Shown: positions 1-8,892 of the stretch, piece after piece | Layout: each line of letters begins with the position of its first letter | Numbering within the stretch: position 1 is the stretch's first letter | Assembly (NCBI RefSeq): GCF_001647545.1 | Contig: NZ_LSZH01000015.1 | Span: 158,008-222,007, forward strand | Reading direction: 5' to 3' | Length of the DNA stretch: 64,000 nucleotides | Origin: Acinetobacter sp. SFB | GTDB lineage: Bacteria > Pseudomonadota > Gammaproteobacteria > Pseudomonadales > Moraxellaceae | The notes under the pieces: model-generated | What the model was told of the DNA's origin: nothing | Databases searched by the model: none | What the model saw: only the letters and a program-made list of their open reading frames with translations | Made by a program: the position numbers and the translations under genes

Positions 1-92
1 AAAAATTCAAAAACTTAGATATTCATTCCAACCAATATTGCATGGGGGACACTGGATCTGCTGAAGACCAGTGATGCCTGTAAAAAGAGAAA

Positions 93-359
93 ATGACTAT
101 GTTAAAAACTTTCCTAAAAACTACCCTGATTTCATCACTACTTGCAGGTGCATCATGGGCGCAAGCAGGCTGGTTTGCGCAAGCCAGTGAAGCCTATTTT
201 GTTCAGGCCCGAAATTTGGGTGGCGGGGTCTATCAGTGCATGTATAAAACCAATCCGGGCAATCGCGGCTGGCGGAATTTCACGGTGAACTTTCAGGGTG
301 GCTGCCCGCGCTTCGTTCACTTTAATGCTCAGAATGGTCAAGTCTCTGTACCGAACTAA
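93..359 (+). CDS. small exported hypothetical protein
   Basis: Encodes 88 residues. The N-terminus is a clear Sec signal peptide: a Lys near the start, a hydrophobic stretch over residues 8-22, and a likely cleavage after AQA or WAQA. The mature part is about 65 residues, with two Cys (in YQCMY and GGCPR) that could form a disulfide. I recognise no family. It starts a run of three small envelope-directed genes (to 1339) with short spacers, probably co-transcribed. A short hairpin (CACTGG/CCAGTG, about 49-74) lies just upstream. A second ATG two codons in is an alternative start. Function unknown. Confidence 0.6.
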   Translation: MTMLKTFLKTTLISSLLAGASWAQAGWFAQASEAYFVQARNLGGGVYQCMYKTNPGNRGWRNFTVNFQGGCPRFVHFNAQNGQVSVPN

Positions 360-377
360 ATGGTGGGGAGATTTGAG

Positions 378-947
378 ATGAACCAAAAAACCATATTGGC
401 CTTAGCTGTTATTCTGGCTTTGACTATTGTGATTGTGTCCGGATTCTATTTTTTCAGTACTAAGCCGAATGTTCAGAAGCCTGTGCAAACAGCTGAAACC
501 GCGGTGCGTGATATGCCGGTCTCAGAAGCTGCTGCTTCAGAAGGCATTCCTGCTGCGGAAGTTGATGGCATTGATGTGGAGGAATTGACTGCTGGAATTA
601 AGCAACCAAGCTCTGTACAGCATCAACCTAAGCTGCTGAAATTTGAGCTGGATCAAAGCCTGAAAGCGACAGATACCTTGCTGTCCATGCTTCCTTATGC
701 AGACCTACCTGAATTTGAACAGAAAAATGTAGATAAGTATCAGCAGCTCGTCTTTGCCAAAGCCTCTCAAGATACCGGTAAGCCCGTGAGCGGTTTTAGC
801 TTGCAGGAACACGGCGCATTAGAGTCGGAACAGGCGGGCAACCGTTACTACGTCTATAAATTTGATAATGGCGCAGACTGTAAAATTCATCTGGTCAGTA
901 TTGATTTAGAGACAGGTGATTACGGCGTGAGCTACAACTACTGCTGA
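378..947 (+). CDS. membrane-anchored hypothetical protein
   Basis: Encodes 189 residues. I chose the ATG at 378 because a GGGGAG purine run lies upstream and the preceding codons are non-hydrophobic. Residues 5-25 form one N-terminal hydrophobic segment (signal anchor). An acidic Ala/Glu-rich linker follows, then a folded C-terminal domain with a Cys pair near the end (DCKIH and YNYC). It lies 18 bp after the previous exported protein and 11 bp before a lipoprotein gene, so the three probably form one operon. No family recognised; inferred to act in the periplasm while anchored to the inner membrane. Confidence 0.6.
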   Translation: MNQKTILALAVILALTIVIVSGFYFFSTKPNVQKPVQTAETAVRDMPVSEAAASEGIPAAEVDGIDVEELTAGIKQPSSVQHQPKLLKFELDQSLKATDTLLSMLPYADLPEFEQKNVDKYQQLVFAKASQDTGKPVSGFSLQEHGALESEQAGNRYYVYKFDNGADCKIHLVSIDLETGDYGVSYNYC

Positions 948-958
948 GGATAAATTTT

Positions 959-1339
959 ATGAATACATTTTTTAAATCGATCCTGCTGGCAGTAACGGCT
1001 GCTGCAGGCATGATGCTGTCAGGGTGTAGTTCTAGCCTTGATCCTAATACTTTTACCGTTGAAATGAATGTAGTAGATACCAGCAACTGGTATGCGCAAA
1101 ACCAAGCGGCAAATGTCATCACCATTCGTTCCAACAGTCCAGATCCGATTAATGTCACCAATGTGCTGATTAACAACGGTGAATGCAGTTATGAAGGCTA
1201 TCGCAGATCGTTGGAGTATCCGCAGCATTTTAAAATGGGACTGCGTTTAAGGCTGAAATTAACTGGCTGCAGTTACGATAATGTCGTACGTGTCGATGTT
1301 GAAACAGAACAGGGAACAGCGAGCTATAGCTTTCAATAG
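959..1339 (+). CDS. putative lipoprotein
   Basis: Encodes 126 residues with a lipoprotein signal: a Lys near the start, a hydrophobic core and a lipobox-like LSGC at about residues 20-23, so Cys23 would be lipidated. The mature part is β-rich by eye and carries two further Cys (GECSY and TGCSY) that could pair. A good ribosome site (GAGGAT) precedes the ATG. It is the last gene of the exported-protein run and is followed by an intrinsic terminator at 1381-1408. Function not recognised. Confidence 0.6.
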   Translation: MNTFFKSILLAVTAAAGMMLSGCSSSLDPNTFTVEMNVVDTSNWYAQNQAANVITIRSNSPDPINVTNVLINNGECSYEGYRRSLEYPQHFKMGLRLRLKLTGCSYDNVVRVDVETEQGTASYSFQ

Positions 1340-1380
1340 CGGTTTTAAACACTAAACGACGAACTTAAATCTAAATCAAA

Positions 1381-1408
1381 CCGTGTCCTCAATGGGCACG
1401 GTTTTTTT
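1381..1408 (+). terminator. intrinsic terminator
   Basis: The hairpin CCGTGTCC / GGGCACGG with a 5-nt loop is followed by seven T. It ends the 93-1339 gene run. Confidence 0.75.
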
Positions 1409-1459
1409 ATGCCCTTAATTCAGCTCGTCGTACTCAATTCATTTCACAAGGAATATTCA

Positions 1460-1762
1460 ATGTCCTTAATTCAATGCCCTTATTGTCAGTCCACTCATGT
1501 CAGACAGATGGATTCAAGTCATGCAAACGCCAACTATTTCGAACAACTGCAACGCTGTATTTCACCCACACAGATGGCGCTGTTCGGCATGCAGCTTGCC
1601 AAAAAAGCAGGATTTCCACCTTTTACAGGCGCAGCCATCGGTGTTGTTGTCGGTGGTGTATTGGTCATCGTCAGTCAGTACTGCTATGAAAAATATTATA
1701 GCAATGCAGAGCAGTATATCTGTCAGGACTGCCATCAGCATTTTGCTTGGGCCCAGTCTTAA
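1460..1762 (+). CDS. zinc-ribbon-like small membrane protein
   Basis: Encodes 100 residues from the ATG at 1460, which has an AAGGAA ribosome site; an ATG at 1409 would add 17 residues but lies inside the terminator T-run. Two CxxC pairs (CPYC near the N-terminus and CQDC near the C-terminus) flank a Gly/Val-rich hydrophobic segment of about 20 residues, consistent with a split zinc ribbon around a glycine-zipper-like membrane helix. It lies just upstream of the DUF932 gene. No specific function can be assigned. Confidence 0.55.
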   Translation: MSLIQCPYCQSTHVRQMDSSHANANYFEQLQRCISPTQMALFGMQLAKKAGFPPFTGAAIGVVVGGVLVIVSQYCYEKYYSNAEQYICQDCHQHFAWAQS

Positions 1763-1835
1763 CAGAAGCAGATTTTACAGCTGATTATTTTTAAATATTT
1801 TAATTCAATCAATTATAGGTACAGGAATTAACACT

Positions 1836-2882
1836 ATGGCACATCAAATTGAAAAAATGGCTTATGTCGGAGACACCCCTTGGCATGGTCTTGGCAATCA
1901 GCTCGCGCAAAACCAGCCGATTGAAGTCTGGGCGAAGCAGGCAGGCATGGATTGGCGTATTGAATCATCCAATGTCAGCTACATGGCACAAAATGAACGC
2001 GGGCAAAGCATCATCATGCCCTATGAAGAACAGCGCGTACTTTACCGCTCGGATACCCATGCACCTCTATCTGTGGTCAGTCAGCGTTATCAGGAAGTCC
2101 AGCCTGCTGAGGTATTGGAGTTCTACCGTGATCTAACTGAGCAATCAGGTTTTGAATTGGAAACAGCAGGCGTATTGAAAGGAGGTAAGAAATTCTGGGC
2201 TTTGGCTAAAACTGGGCAGACTACAGCACTTAAAGGCAGGGATGTCAGTAATGGTTATATCTTGCTGGCAACGGGTTGTGATGGAACACTAGCGACTACG
2301 GCGCAATTCACCTCAATCCGTGTAGTCTGCAACAATACTTTGGCGATTGCGTTAAAAGGACAAAACAGCAGTGCAGGCGTGGTCAAAGTCCCGCACAGCA
2401 CTCGCTTTGATGCAGATAAGATCAAGCAGCAGTTGGGAATTTCTGTCCGAGCATGGGATGAACATATGTATGAAATGAAACAGCTCAGTCAGCGTAAAGT
2501 GACTCAAAGCGAAGCAGCAGCTTATTTTGATGCCGTGTTTAACAATATTAGCTTGAGTCCAGCGGAACAGGATGAAGGCATTATTCAATTCTACCGCAAT
2601 GTCGCTACCCAAGCCAATTCAGCTACCAAAACTGACAAAAAGACGGAGCCGAATGGCCGTGCAATGTCTAAAGTCATGACTATGTTTAACGGGCATGGAC
2701 GCGGGTCAGAACTGAGTTCAGCTAAAGATACCGCTTATGGTTTGTTATGCAGTATTACAGAATTTTCCGATCATGAACGTCGCGCCATGAGTCAGGATCA
2801 TCGCCTAGATTCTGCATGGTTTGGTGCAGGTGCAGGACTCAAGCAGCGTGGGTTGGAACAGGCTTTACGCATGTTGTCGTAA
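1836..2882 (+). CDS. DUF932 (phage/plasmid-related TIGR03299-like) protein
   Basis: Encodes 348 residues. The N-terminal motif PWHGLGNQL and the later CDGTLATTAQFTSIRVVCNNTL block are typical of DUF932 proteins, which are common on plasmids, prophages and integrated elements. Their biochemical role is not established. Length is normal for the family and the reading frame is intact. Ribosome site AGGAAT precedes the ATG. Its presence next to an AlpA-like regulator and, further on, an integrase supports this stretch being part of a mobile element. Confidence 0.8.
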   Translation: MAHQIEKMAYVGDTPWHGLGNQLAQNQPIEVWAKQAGMDWRIESSNVSYMAQNERGQSIIMPYEEQRVLYRSDTHAPLSVVSQRYQEVQPAEVLEFYRDLTEQSGFELETAGVLKGGKKFWALAKTGQTTALKGRDVSNGYILLATGCDGTLATTAQFTSIRVVCNNTLAIALKGQNSSAGVVKVPHSTRFDADKIKQQLGISVRAWDEHMYEMKQLSQRKVTQSEAAAYFDAVFNNISLSPAEQDEGIIQFYRNVATQANSATKTDKKTEPNGRAMSKVMTMFNGHGRGSELSSAKDTAYGLLCSITEFSDHERRAMSQDHRLDSAWFGAGAGLKQRGLEQALRMLS

Positions 2883-3076
2883 AACGGGTCTAGCCTTGCT
2901 GCTCAGGACTTCAAATTTAAAAGTGGATTTGTGTAGGGTACTTAACTGTAATTGTGGGATGCATAAATACCGTGGATTAGATGGAAATGGACAACATAAG
3001 TTTCCGTAAAATTTTATGGGACTGCCCTATGATCTGAGCGAATACCCGCTCGCATCAATGATTAGGAGTAAACATC

Positions 3077-3307
3077 ATGAATGCGTTCACAGGTCAGACA
3101 TTTCAGATGAATCAAATTATTAATATTAAAGAAGTAATTCAATTTACAAGTATTAGTCGGGCAAAGATCTATGAAATGATCAATGTAGATTCAAAGTACT
3201 ATGATTCAAGCTTTCCAAAACCCGTACGCTTAAGTGAATCACGTATTGGGTGGGTGGCTTGGGAAGTGAATCAGTGGATTGAAGATAAGATACAAAGTCG
3301 TGAATAA
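3077..3307 (+). CDS. AlpA-family transcriptional regulator
   Basis: Encodes 76 residues. It has a MerR/excisionase-like winged helix: an initial INIKEVIQFTSISRAKIYEM helix-turn-helix, then FPKPVRLSESRIGWVAWEVNQWIEDK, the signature of AlpA/P4 Vis-type regulators. Members of this family control integrase or excision genes of P4-like satellites and islands. A strong ribosome site (TTAGGAGT) precedes the ATG. Here it probably serves the integrase at 16.9-18.0 kb, although 13 kb of cargo separates them. A shared hairpin terminator (3311-3333) follows. Confidence 0.85.
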   Translation: MNAFTGQTFQMNQIINIKEVIQFTSISRAKIYEMINVDSKYYDSSFPKPVRLSESRIGWVAWEVNQWIEDKIQSRE

Positions 3308-3310
3308 AAT

Positions 3311-3333
3311 GGGAGCGAAAGCTCCCTTATTTC
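3311..3333. terminator. bidirectional intrinsic terminator
   Basis: The hairpin GGGAGC-GAAA-GCTCCC has a T-rich tract on both strands. It separates the AlpA-like gene (+) from the zinc-ribbon gene (-). Confidence 0.65.
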
Positions 3334-3345
3334 ACACTTAATTTT

Positions 3346-3552
3346 TTATGCGCCACCAATAACAATTTCTTTTTTATCTGTAACTAGGTAATAACTGAGA
3401 GCAATTTTTTTAAAAAGTAGATTATGTTGACAATGAGAACATGGCTTAATTATAGAATAAAAAGGTGAGTCTTTATGTTGAGAAAGTTCATCCATGGCAG
3501 AGTTGAGGTAATCGTTATTGAGTTCATTTTTACATATAGGGCAAGCAGTCAT
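3346..3552 (-). CDS. small zinc-ribbon protein
   Basis: Encodes 68 residues with two CxxC knuckles (CPIC at residues 4-7 and CSHC at about 37-40) spaced as in a zinc ribbon. A purine-rich ribosome site (AAGAAG) precedes the ATG on the minus strand. It sits alone between the AlpA-like regulator and the methyltransferase. Such orphan zinc-ribbon proteins are frequent in mobile elements; the function is unknown. Confidence 0.5.
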   Translation of the reverse strand: MTACPICKNELNNDYLNSAMDELSQHKDSPFYSIIKPCSHCQHNLLFKKIALSYYLVTDKKEIVIGGA

Positions 3553-3672
3553 CTTCTTTTAATCTTTAACTAATTGTCTTATATTAGTTTTTAATTAAAT
3601 TTGTGGCAACCTTTGTTTATAATTTCTAGTACATGCTTATGGTGTACGTCTAAACTCTTTATATAAAAGATC

Positions 3673-4260
3673 ATGAATAAAACTATCAACTATTACAATG
3701 AAAATGCTGATCAGTTCTTTGCAACAACTTATCAAGTTGATATGAGCAGTTTGTACCAATCATTTTTAAAATATCTACCAAGATACGCTTCTATTCTCGA
3801 TCTGGGCTGCGGCTCAGGTCGAGATGCGTTAGCTTTTAAAAATTTTGGTCATCAGGTAGAGGCAATTGATTATTCAGAGGTGCTCGTTGCAAAAGCCAAA
3901 CAGCTCACGGGAATCAATGTAAGACAGCAAAGCTTCTACGAGCTGGATGAGCGAGATAAATATGATGGGCTTTGGGCATGTGCGTCGTTGTTGCACTGTG
4001 AGCGTGAATGTTTAGCTGATGTGATGCTAAGATTATTAAAAGCACTTAAAGTGAATGGTGTCTTGTATATGTCATTTAAGTATGGCGATGGTGATCGAGA
4101 AAAAGATGGACGTGCATTTACGGATTTAAATGAACAGCAGGCGCAGGATTTGCTGGATCAGGTGATGGGCTTTCAATTATTAAAACAATGGATCACTGTA
4201 GATCAAAGACTGGACCGAGAAGAAAAGTGGTTAAACCTGCTGTGGAAAAAGCATGCTTAA
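3673..4260 (+). CDS. class I SAM-dependent methyltransferase
   Basis: Encodes 195 residues with a Rossmann methyltransferase fold. Motif I is LDLGCGSGRD (residues 42-51); an acidic residue after strand β2 is in EAIDYS, and a YDGLWACASLLHC motif IV-like strand follows. It lacks the DPPY/NPPF motif of N6-adenine DNA methylases and the PC motif of C5 methylases. It therefore resembles TehB/UbiE-like small-molecule methyltransferases more than a DNA modification enzyme. Its 3' end overlaps the following HNH gene by 8 bp, so the two are translated together. Substrate unknown; see findings for the possible defence role of the pair. Confidence 0.75.
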   Translation: MNKTINYYNENADQFFATTYQVDMSSLYQSFLKYLPRYASILDLGCGSGRDALAFKNFGHQVEAIDYSEVLVAKAKQLTGINVRQQSFYELDERDKYDGLWACASLLHCERECLADVMLRLLKALKVNGVLYMSFKYGDGDREKDGRAFTDLNEQQAQDLLDQVMGFQLLKQWITVDQRLDREEKWLNLLWKKHA

Positions 4261-5266
4261 TTTAGTCCCAACTGCTCAAGAGCAATTAAAGTTTTTGAAA
4301 AATATTCAGCTGATTTTGCAATCTGGCAGTTTTAGTAGCACCTATAAGTTTGCTTTACTTATTAGCCTAAGCAGATTAGCTATTGAGAAGGGACAGGATT
4401 CAGGTGAAGGTCTAGCGCTAGAGTATGGGGATATTGCTGAGAAATTTATTGAGCTGTATTGGAAGCAAGCAGTTCCTTATACGTTTAATGAGGGCAGCAA
4501 GCTAATACTTAATCAGAATAATGGTAAACAAGCGGCAATTGTAAATAGAATCATTTCGCTGAGGCAGGCTTATGCATCACTCGGCTTGCTGCGCCGTGAT
4601 TCCTTGGTATGGTTTAGTTTATTGAAAGATGTAGCAAGAACTGTAAAAGAAATGCCAGTGCGCTATCTGCAAAATATAAGCGGTCAAAATTTCGAATTCT
4701 TATATAGGCTTGAGAAGTGTGGAAAGCAGTTGATCCTTTTGCCGCAGGTTATGTATTGCTTAAGACAGTTCAGTGAAATTATTGAGGAGTTATGCCAGAA
4801 GCGCTGGATCGACTACATCCGTAAGAATAGCAACAATGCGCCAATTCTGAATAAATTGCCGAACCTCGAACAATTTATGTTTGAGCCCAACCGGAATCAG
4901 CTTAATGCAGTAGCCCATATTTTGGTAGAATTACAAGAGTGCAGATGCTTCTATTGCAATAAGTCAATGAAAAAAGGCAATTATGCCGTTGATCACTTTA
5001 TACCGTGGTCTATGTATCCATCGGATACAGGGCATAATTTCGTGTTAGCAGATGCGAGTTGTAATTCTAAGAAGAGTAATTTTCTTGCCACAGATGAGTT
5101 TTTACATAAATGGCAGGAACGTAATCACACTCAGGATTTGGTCATTATAGATCGGATATCTGTACTGGGCTTTCTCACAGATAAGGATAGATCACATAAG
5201 GTTGCAGAATGGGCATATGCTCAAGCAGAAGAAAATGGCTATTTGCTATGGTCCAATAAGCTGTAA
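4253..5266 (+). CDS. HNH endonuclease domain protein
   Basis: Encodes 337 residues. The C-terminal HNH domain is clear: a CxxC knuckle (C232, C235), the core VDHFIPW with D247-H248, HNFVLADASCN (N262, C270, N271) and a KKSNFL tail, as expected for a zinc-bound ββα-metal nuclease. Residues 1-200 are helical, with a possible winged helix near STYKFALLISLSRLA, and show no catalytic motif. Start overlap with the methyltransferase indicates one operon. HNH proteins of this shape occur in restriction and other phage-defence loci. The target (DNA or RNA, modified or not) cannot be read from the sequence. Confidence 0.75.
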   Translation: MLNLVPTAQEQLKFLKNIQLILQSGSFSSTYKFALLISLSRLAIEKGQDSGEGLALEYGDIAEKFIELYWKQAVPYTFNEGSKLILNQNNGKQAAIVNRIISLRQAYASLGLLRRDSLVWFSLLKDVARTVKEMPVRYLQNISGQNFEFLYRLEKCGKQLILLPQVMYCLRQFSEIIEELCQKRWIDYIRKNSNNAPILNKLPNLEQFMFEPNRNQLNAVAHILVELQECRCFYCNKSMKKGNYAVDHFIPWSMYPSDTGHNFVLADASCNSKKSNFLATDEFLHKWQERNHTQDLVIIDRISVLGFLTDKDRSHKVAEWAYAQAEENGYLLWSNKL

Positions 5267-5270
5267 GTAT

Positions 5271-7181
5271 CTACATATATGTCGAGTATCGATCTATAAA
5301 CAGTTGATGGTCATAAAACTTTAAGAAAGGTTTAAGAGCCAAGTAAATATCTTCTTTCAACTTAATATCTATCCATGATTCATCCGAATAAATACATTCA
5401 GCCATAGCTCTGAAGATATGTTCAATTTCTTGGTTATTCATTAAAAACTCTTCATTTTTTACTCTTTTCTGAAGCGCTGTTAAAAGTTCTTTAAAATTTG
5501 AAAATTGTTCATTATAAAAATCAAGTTTTGATGAAATATATGAAAAATATCCCTTCGCATTTTCGACCAAAGGGATTAGGCATAGGTACAATTGAGCTAT
5601 TTCATTGACAGTGAAATAGGCACGATTACTTTTAGGGGAAATATAAAAACTTTGTAGAACATCGATAGTCTTCAATATGCCTTGGGTTCGATAGTGGTGA
5701 TCTTTTAATAATGAAAACTTACGAATATCTCTAATATAACCATAACTTTCTAAATCTTGAATATTTTGAACTTTTCTTGCGGAACTAAAGTAAAAAAACA
5801 AACTTTTCTTTCTATTCCAAGCAATTACTTTGGGAATGAGCTGGTTTATTAACCATTCAAATGATGTTTGACAAGGCCACCATTTTTCTTCAGATACAGG
5901 GATTTTGCTGAGAGGAGGTTGCCACAATAAAGTAAGTTCATCGGTATCATTGATGCCTTCTATATTTTCTGCCCAAAACATACCATGATAAACATCTTCT
6001 ATAGGTTTTCCTCTTTCTCCAGTGTAAAGCTGTATGAAATTTCTAGATGCTGAAAAAATATGCCATTCAGTATTGCCTTTATCTACATCATGGGCATTCG
6101 TAAATTTAATCAGTAAGTCCCAAATTTCCTTCGGCAAAGCAAATAAGGCGATATAAGTTTGACCATGCCATGTAATAAAGGGAAAGTTATGAGAAGCCCA
6201 TTCATTTTCAATTTTTTGTATTGCTGCTAGATAAGCTTGCGTGAGATTATCTGCGACCTCAATAAGTTGCTGTATAGCTGCATTAGGTAGGTTAAATCGA
6301 CAATTTTGTAAATCAATGATCTCAGAGTGGGCTATATCTTTACCAACATAAAATGGTCTATAGCGAGAGTTGATAGGTTGTCCTAAGTTTCCTAAAAAAT
6401 TTTCTAACATCCATTTATTTTCTAGAATAACACTTACCCCGTGAGCATCATGAGTTTTAATCGTAAGATTGGCAGAGCCGACATGGTTTTCTGTGGGTAA
6501 AAGAGCTGAAATTTCTACCCATTTTTTTTTAATTTTCCAAATACCATCTTCAGAATATGTTTCATCAAAGTCAGAATAATTTATTGAAGAAAAATGTAGA
6601 AATTCATCAGCGGCACCTCTATGGTTTTTGACTGGATCAATTAAGGCTTTATGTAGTGTTGAGATAAAGTGGGTTCTAAGCATCCATTCATTATAAAATC
6701 GGCTTTCTGGTGCCATCGGAAAGAATTTGCTGACAATATCTGGATAAGGTTGAGATTTTATTGTTAGCGTTACGCCAGTCCATAGTTCTGCCTCAATTCC
6801 TAAGCAATGTAGTTCATGATGAATTTCATCCCATTTTTTTCGAATATTTCTTGGTAAATCTTCTTGGGCAAGGATAATGACATATTTTTTTATATTAGAG
6901 ATTAAGTCATTTTGCTTGAACTTTTTTACAGTGTTGCCTAATTCTTGAGTCGATAATTTTTTCCAACATTTACATTCATATGCAGCAAGTTTGTTAGAGG
7001 ATTTCACAATATTTGCGCATATATCAAGTCCTCCTTGGTAGTACCCATTGCCTGCTATTCGATGAACATTTGTCAATTCTTTATCTTTATATAGCAACCA
7101 TTCGCAATATTGCTCAAATTGTTCACTTGAAAGTTGCGAGAATGGTAAAGTTGTAGCATCAAACGGGATGTAATTTTTCAT
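5271..7181 (-). CDS. PD-(D/E)XK restriction-endonuclease-like protein
   Basis: Encodes 636 residues. The N-terminal 150 residues hold an Mrr-like nuclease: FEQYCEWLL helix, then GGLDI (D53) and YECKCW (E69, K71), the D...ExK catalytic set. It is followed by a YVIILAQEDLP strand typical of the Mrr/REase fold. The remaining 480 residues are not recognised; they are rich in Trp and aromatic residues and may be a sensor or binding domain. The gene is convergent with the HNH gene (4 bp apart) and divergent from the SEFIR gene, so it appears to be a one-gene unit. Probably a single-protein nuclease defence system; substrate unknown. Confidence 0.65.
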   Translation of the reverse strand: MKNYIPFDATTLPFSQLSSEQFEQYCEWLLYKDKELTNVHRIAGNGYYQGGLDICANIVKSSNKLAAYECKCWKKLSTQELGNTVKKFKQNDLISNIKKYVIILAQEDLPRNIRKKWDEIHHELHCLGIEAELWTGVTLTIKSQPYPDIVSKFFPMAPESRFYNEWMLRTHFISTLHKALIDPVKNHRGAADEFLHFSSINYSDFDETYSEDGIWKIKKKWVEISALLPTENHVGSANLTIKTHDAHGVSVILENKWMLENFLGNLGQPINSRYRPFYVGKDIAHSEIIDLQNCRFNLPNAAIQQLIEVADNLTQAYLAAIQKIENEWASHNFPFITWHGQTYIALFALPKEIWDLLIKFTNAHDVDKGNTEWHIFSASRNFIQLYTGERGKPIEDVYHGMFWAENIEGINDTDELTLLWQPPLSKIPVSEEKWWPCQTSFEWLINQLIPKVIAWNRKKSLFFYFSSARKVQNIQDLESYGYIRDIRKFSLLKDHHYRTQGILKTIDVLQSFYISPKSNRAYFTVNEIAQLYLCLIPLVENAKGYFSYISSKLDFYNEQFSNFKELLTALQKRVKNEEFLMNNQEIEHIFRAMAECIYSDESWIDIKLKEDIYLALKPFLKFYDHQLFIDRYSTYM

Positions 7182-7419
7182 AAATTAAAATTAAGTCGAT
7201 TAAATTTTACTTTTGAGTATTAAATTTTAAAGACCATCATATTTTATTTTCAACGGATTCTAAACTATTTTAAATCCTAATTATTTGATAGTGCTTATAA
7301 CTTAAGTTTAAAAATTAACGACTTCTATAATCTATTGAATACTATTGTTTATTTAATTGTTTTTGCGCTTAAAGAATAGTAAGTTGATTGAAGTTTGGAT
7401 AAAAAGAGAAAAATTTTTC
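7182..7419. promoter_or_regulatory. divergent AT-rich promoter region
   Basis: About 240 bp of very AT-rich DNA separates the minus-strand nuclease gene from the plus-strand SEFIR gene and must carry both promoters. I could not single out convincing -35/-10 pairs among the many AT-rich matches. No ORF seen. Confidence 0.35.
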
Positions 7420-8883
7420 ATGTCTGCGCCAAAGTTATTTATTTCCTATAGTTGGACTTCTACTGAGCATGAGGATTGGGTTCTGAGGTTAGCTCATGAT
7501 TTAACAGAGTCAGGTGTAGATGTTAAATTTGATAAATGGGATTTAAAAGAAGGGCAAGATCCTTATTACTTTATGGAACAAATGGTTGCAGATGAGACTA
7601 TTGCTAAAGTCATTATGATTTGTGATCAAAAATATAAAAGTCGAGCTGATGACAGGGAAAAAGGGGTTGGTATTGAAACGCAGATTATTTCTTCAAAAAT
7701 TTATAATGAGGTTAAGCAAACGAAATTTGTAGCTGTTATTGCAGAGGTTGATGATAACGGGAACCCTTTTATACCAGTATATTACTCGGGAAGAATCCAT
7801 ATTGATTTGAGTAATGATGATAAATATACGCAAAATTTTGAACAGTTAATACGATGGGTATTTGATAAACCCTTGCATCAAAGACCACAGCTAGGTAAGC
7901 CACCACAATATATTTTAGAAGAAAAAGTTTCTTTGCTTGGGATTGATGCACTAGCAAGGCGATGTATAGATTTGCTCAAGAGAGGAAAGCCCAATGCTCA
8001 AGGAGCGATAAATGAATATTTTGATACATTATTAGAGAATTTAAATAGATTTAAATTAGAGTATTCTGATGATTTAGAACCAGTTGATCATGCAACATTA
8101 ATTTTTAATAGAATTGAAGAGTTTAAGCAACCTCTAGAACAAATTATTAGAGTGCTATATACAATCGCTTCACATGCTGCAACTGAGGATAGTATGTTAA
8201 CTCTTCATCGTTTTTTTGAGGGAATGTCACAATATTTCTATCCAGATTCAAATGGAAAAACGAGCTATAGCTATAGAGAGTGGGATTTTGATTTTTATAA
8301 ATTTATTGCACATGAACTATTTCTCTATACATTAGCAATTTTTATAAAAATGGAAAAATTCTCTATAATTTCATTTTTACTAAACCACCCTTATTATTGT
8401 TATAGGGGATCTAGCCGATCAAAAAAGATCAAGCAATTTGACTTTTTAAATGAAGATATTGAATCTCTTAAATTTTACTTTTCAGAAGTTGAGGGGAAAA
8501 ACTGGTATTCATCATTTGCTGAGCTTATTAAAAGAAGATTTTCAATAAAATTTATAGGACTGGATCGTTTATGTCAGGCAGACTTTATTTGTTATTTAAA
8601 TTTGATGTCTAAAAATATAGAAAGTAGTCGTTATGATTATTGGAATCCGACCTTGCAGCTATATCATGATGGACATGATTCTTATGAAATTTTTGCCAAA
8701 TCTATTTCAAAGAAATACTGTGAAAAAATACTGCCATTATTAAATATTAATGCAACTTCTAATTTAAAAGAGTTATTGGAAAAACTATCTAATAATCCAG
8801 ATATGATTCCAAGAGTAGGAGAATGGGGGAAGTTACCTATTAAGCGATTGTCCAATTATGACCTACTTTTAACCTTACCTTAA
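7420..8883 (+). CDS. SEFIR-domain (TIR-like) protein
   Basis: Encodes 487 residues from the ATG at 7420; earlier in-frame starts are only TTG. Residues about 4-150 form a SEFIR/TIR-type domain: KLFISYSW, then FDKWDLKEGQD and VIMICDQKYKSRAD...GVGIETQII, and a strand FIPVYYSGRIHIDL. SEFIR proteins are bacterial relatives of TIR domains; a single-gene SEFIR defence system that depletes NAD upon infection has been reported. The C-terminal 300 residues are helical and unrecognised. The gene ends 9 bp before the giant NTPase gene, so the two are probably one operon and SEFIR may act as its effector or partner. AT content is very high. Confidence 0.75.
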   Translation: MSAPKLFISYSWTSTEHEDWVLRLAHDLTESGVDVKFDKWDLKEGQDPYYFMEQMVADETIAKVIMICDQKYKSRADDREKGVGIETQIISSKIYNEVKQTKFVAVIAEVDDNGNPFIPVYYSGRIHIDLSNDDKYTQNFEQLIRWVFDKPLHQRPQLGKPPQYILEEKVSLLGIDALARRCIDLLKRGKPNAQGAINEYFDTLLENLNRFKLEYSDDLEPVDHATLIFNRIEEFKQPLEQIIRVLYTIASHAATEDSMLTLHRFFEGMSQYFYPDSNGKTSYSYREWDFDFYKFIAHELFLYTLAIFIKMEKFSIISFLLNHPYYCYRGSSRSKKIKQFDFLNEDIESLKFYFSEVEGKNWYSSFAELIKRRFSIKFIGLDRLCQADFICYLNLMSKNIESSRYDYWNPTLQLYHDGHDSYEIFAKSISKKYCEKILPLLNINATSNLKELLEKLSNNPDMIPRVGEWGKLPIKRLSNYDLLLTLP

Positions 8884-8892
8884 TTTTTAGAT

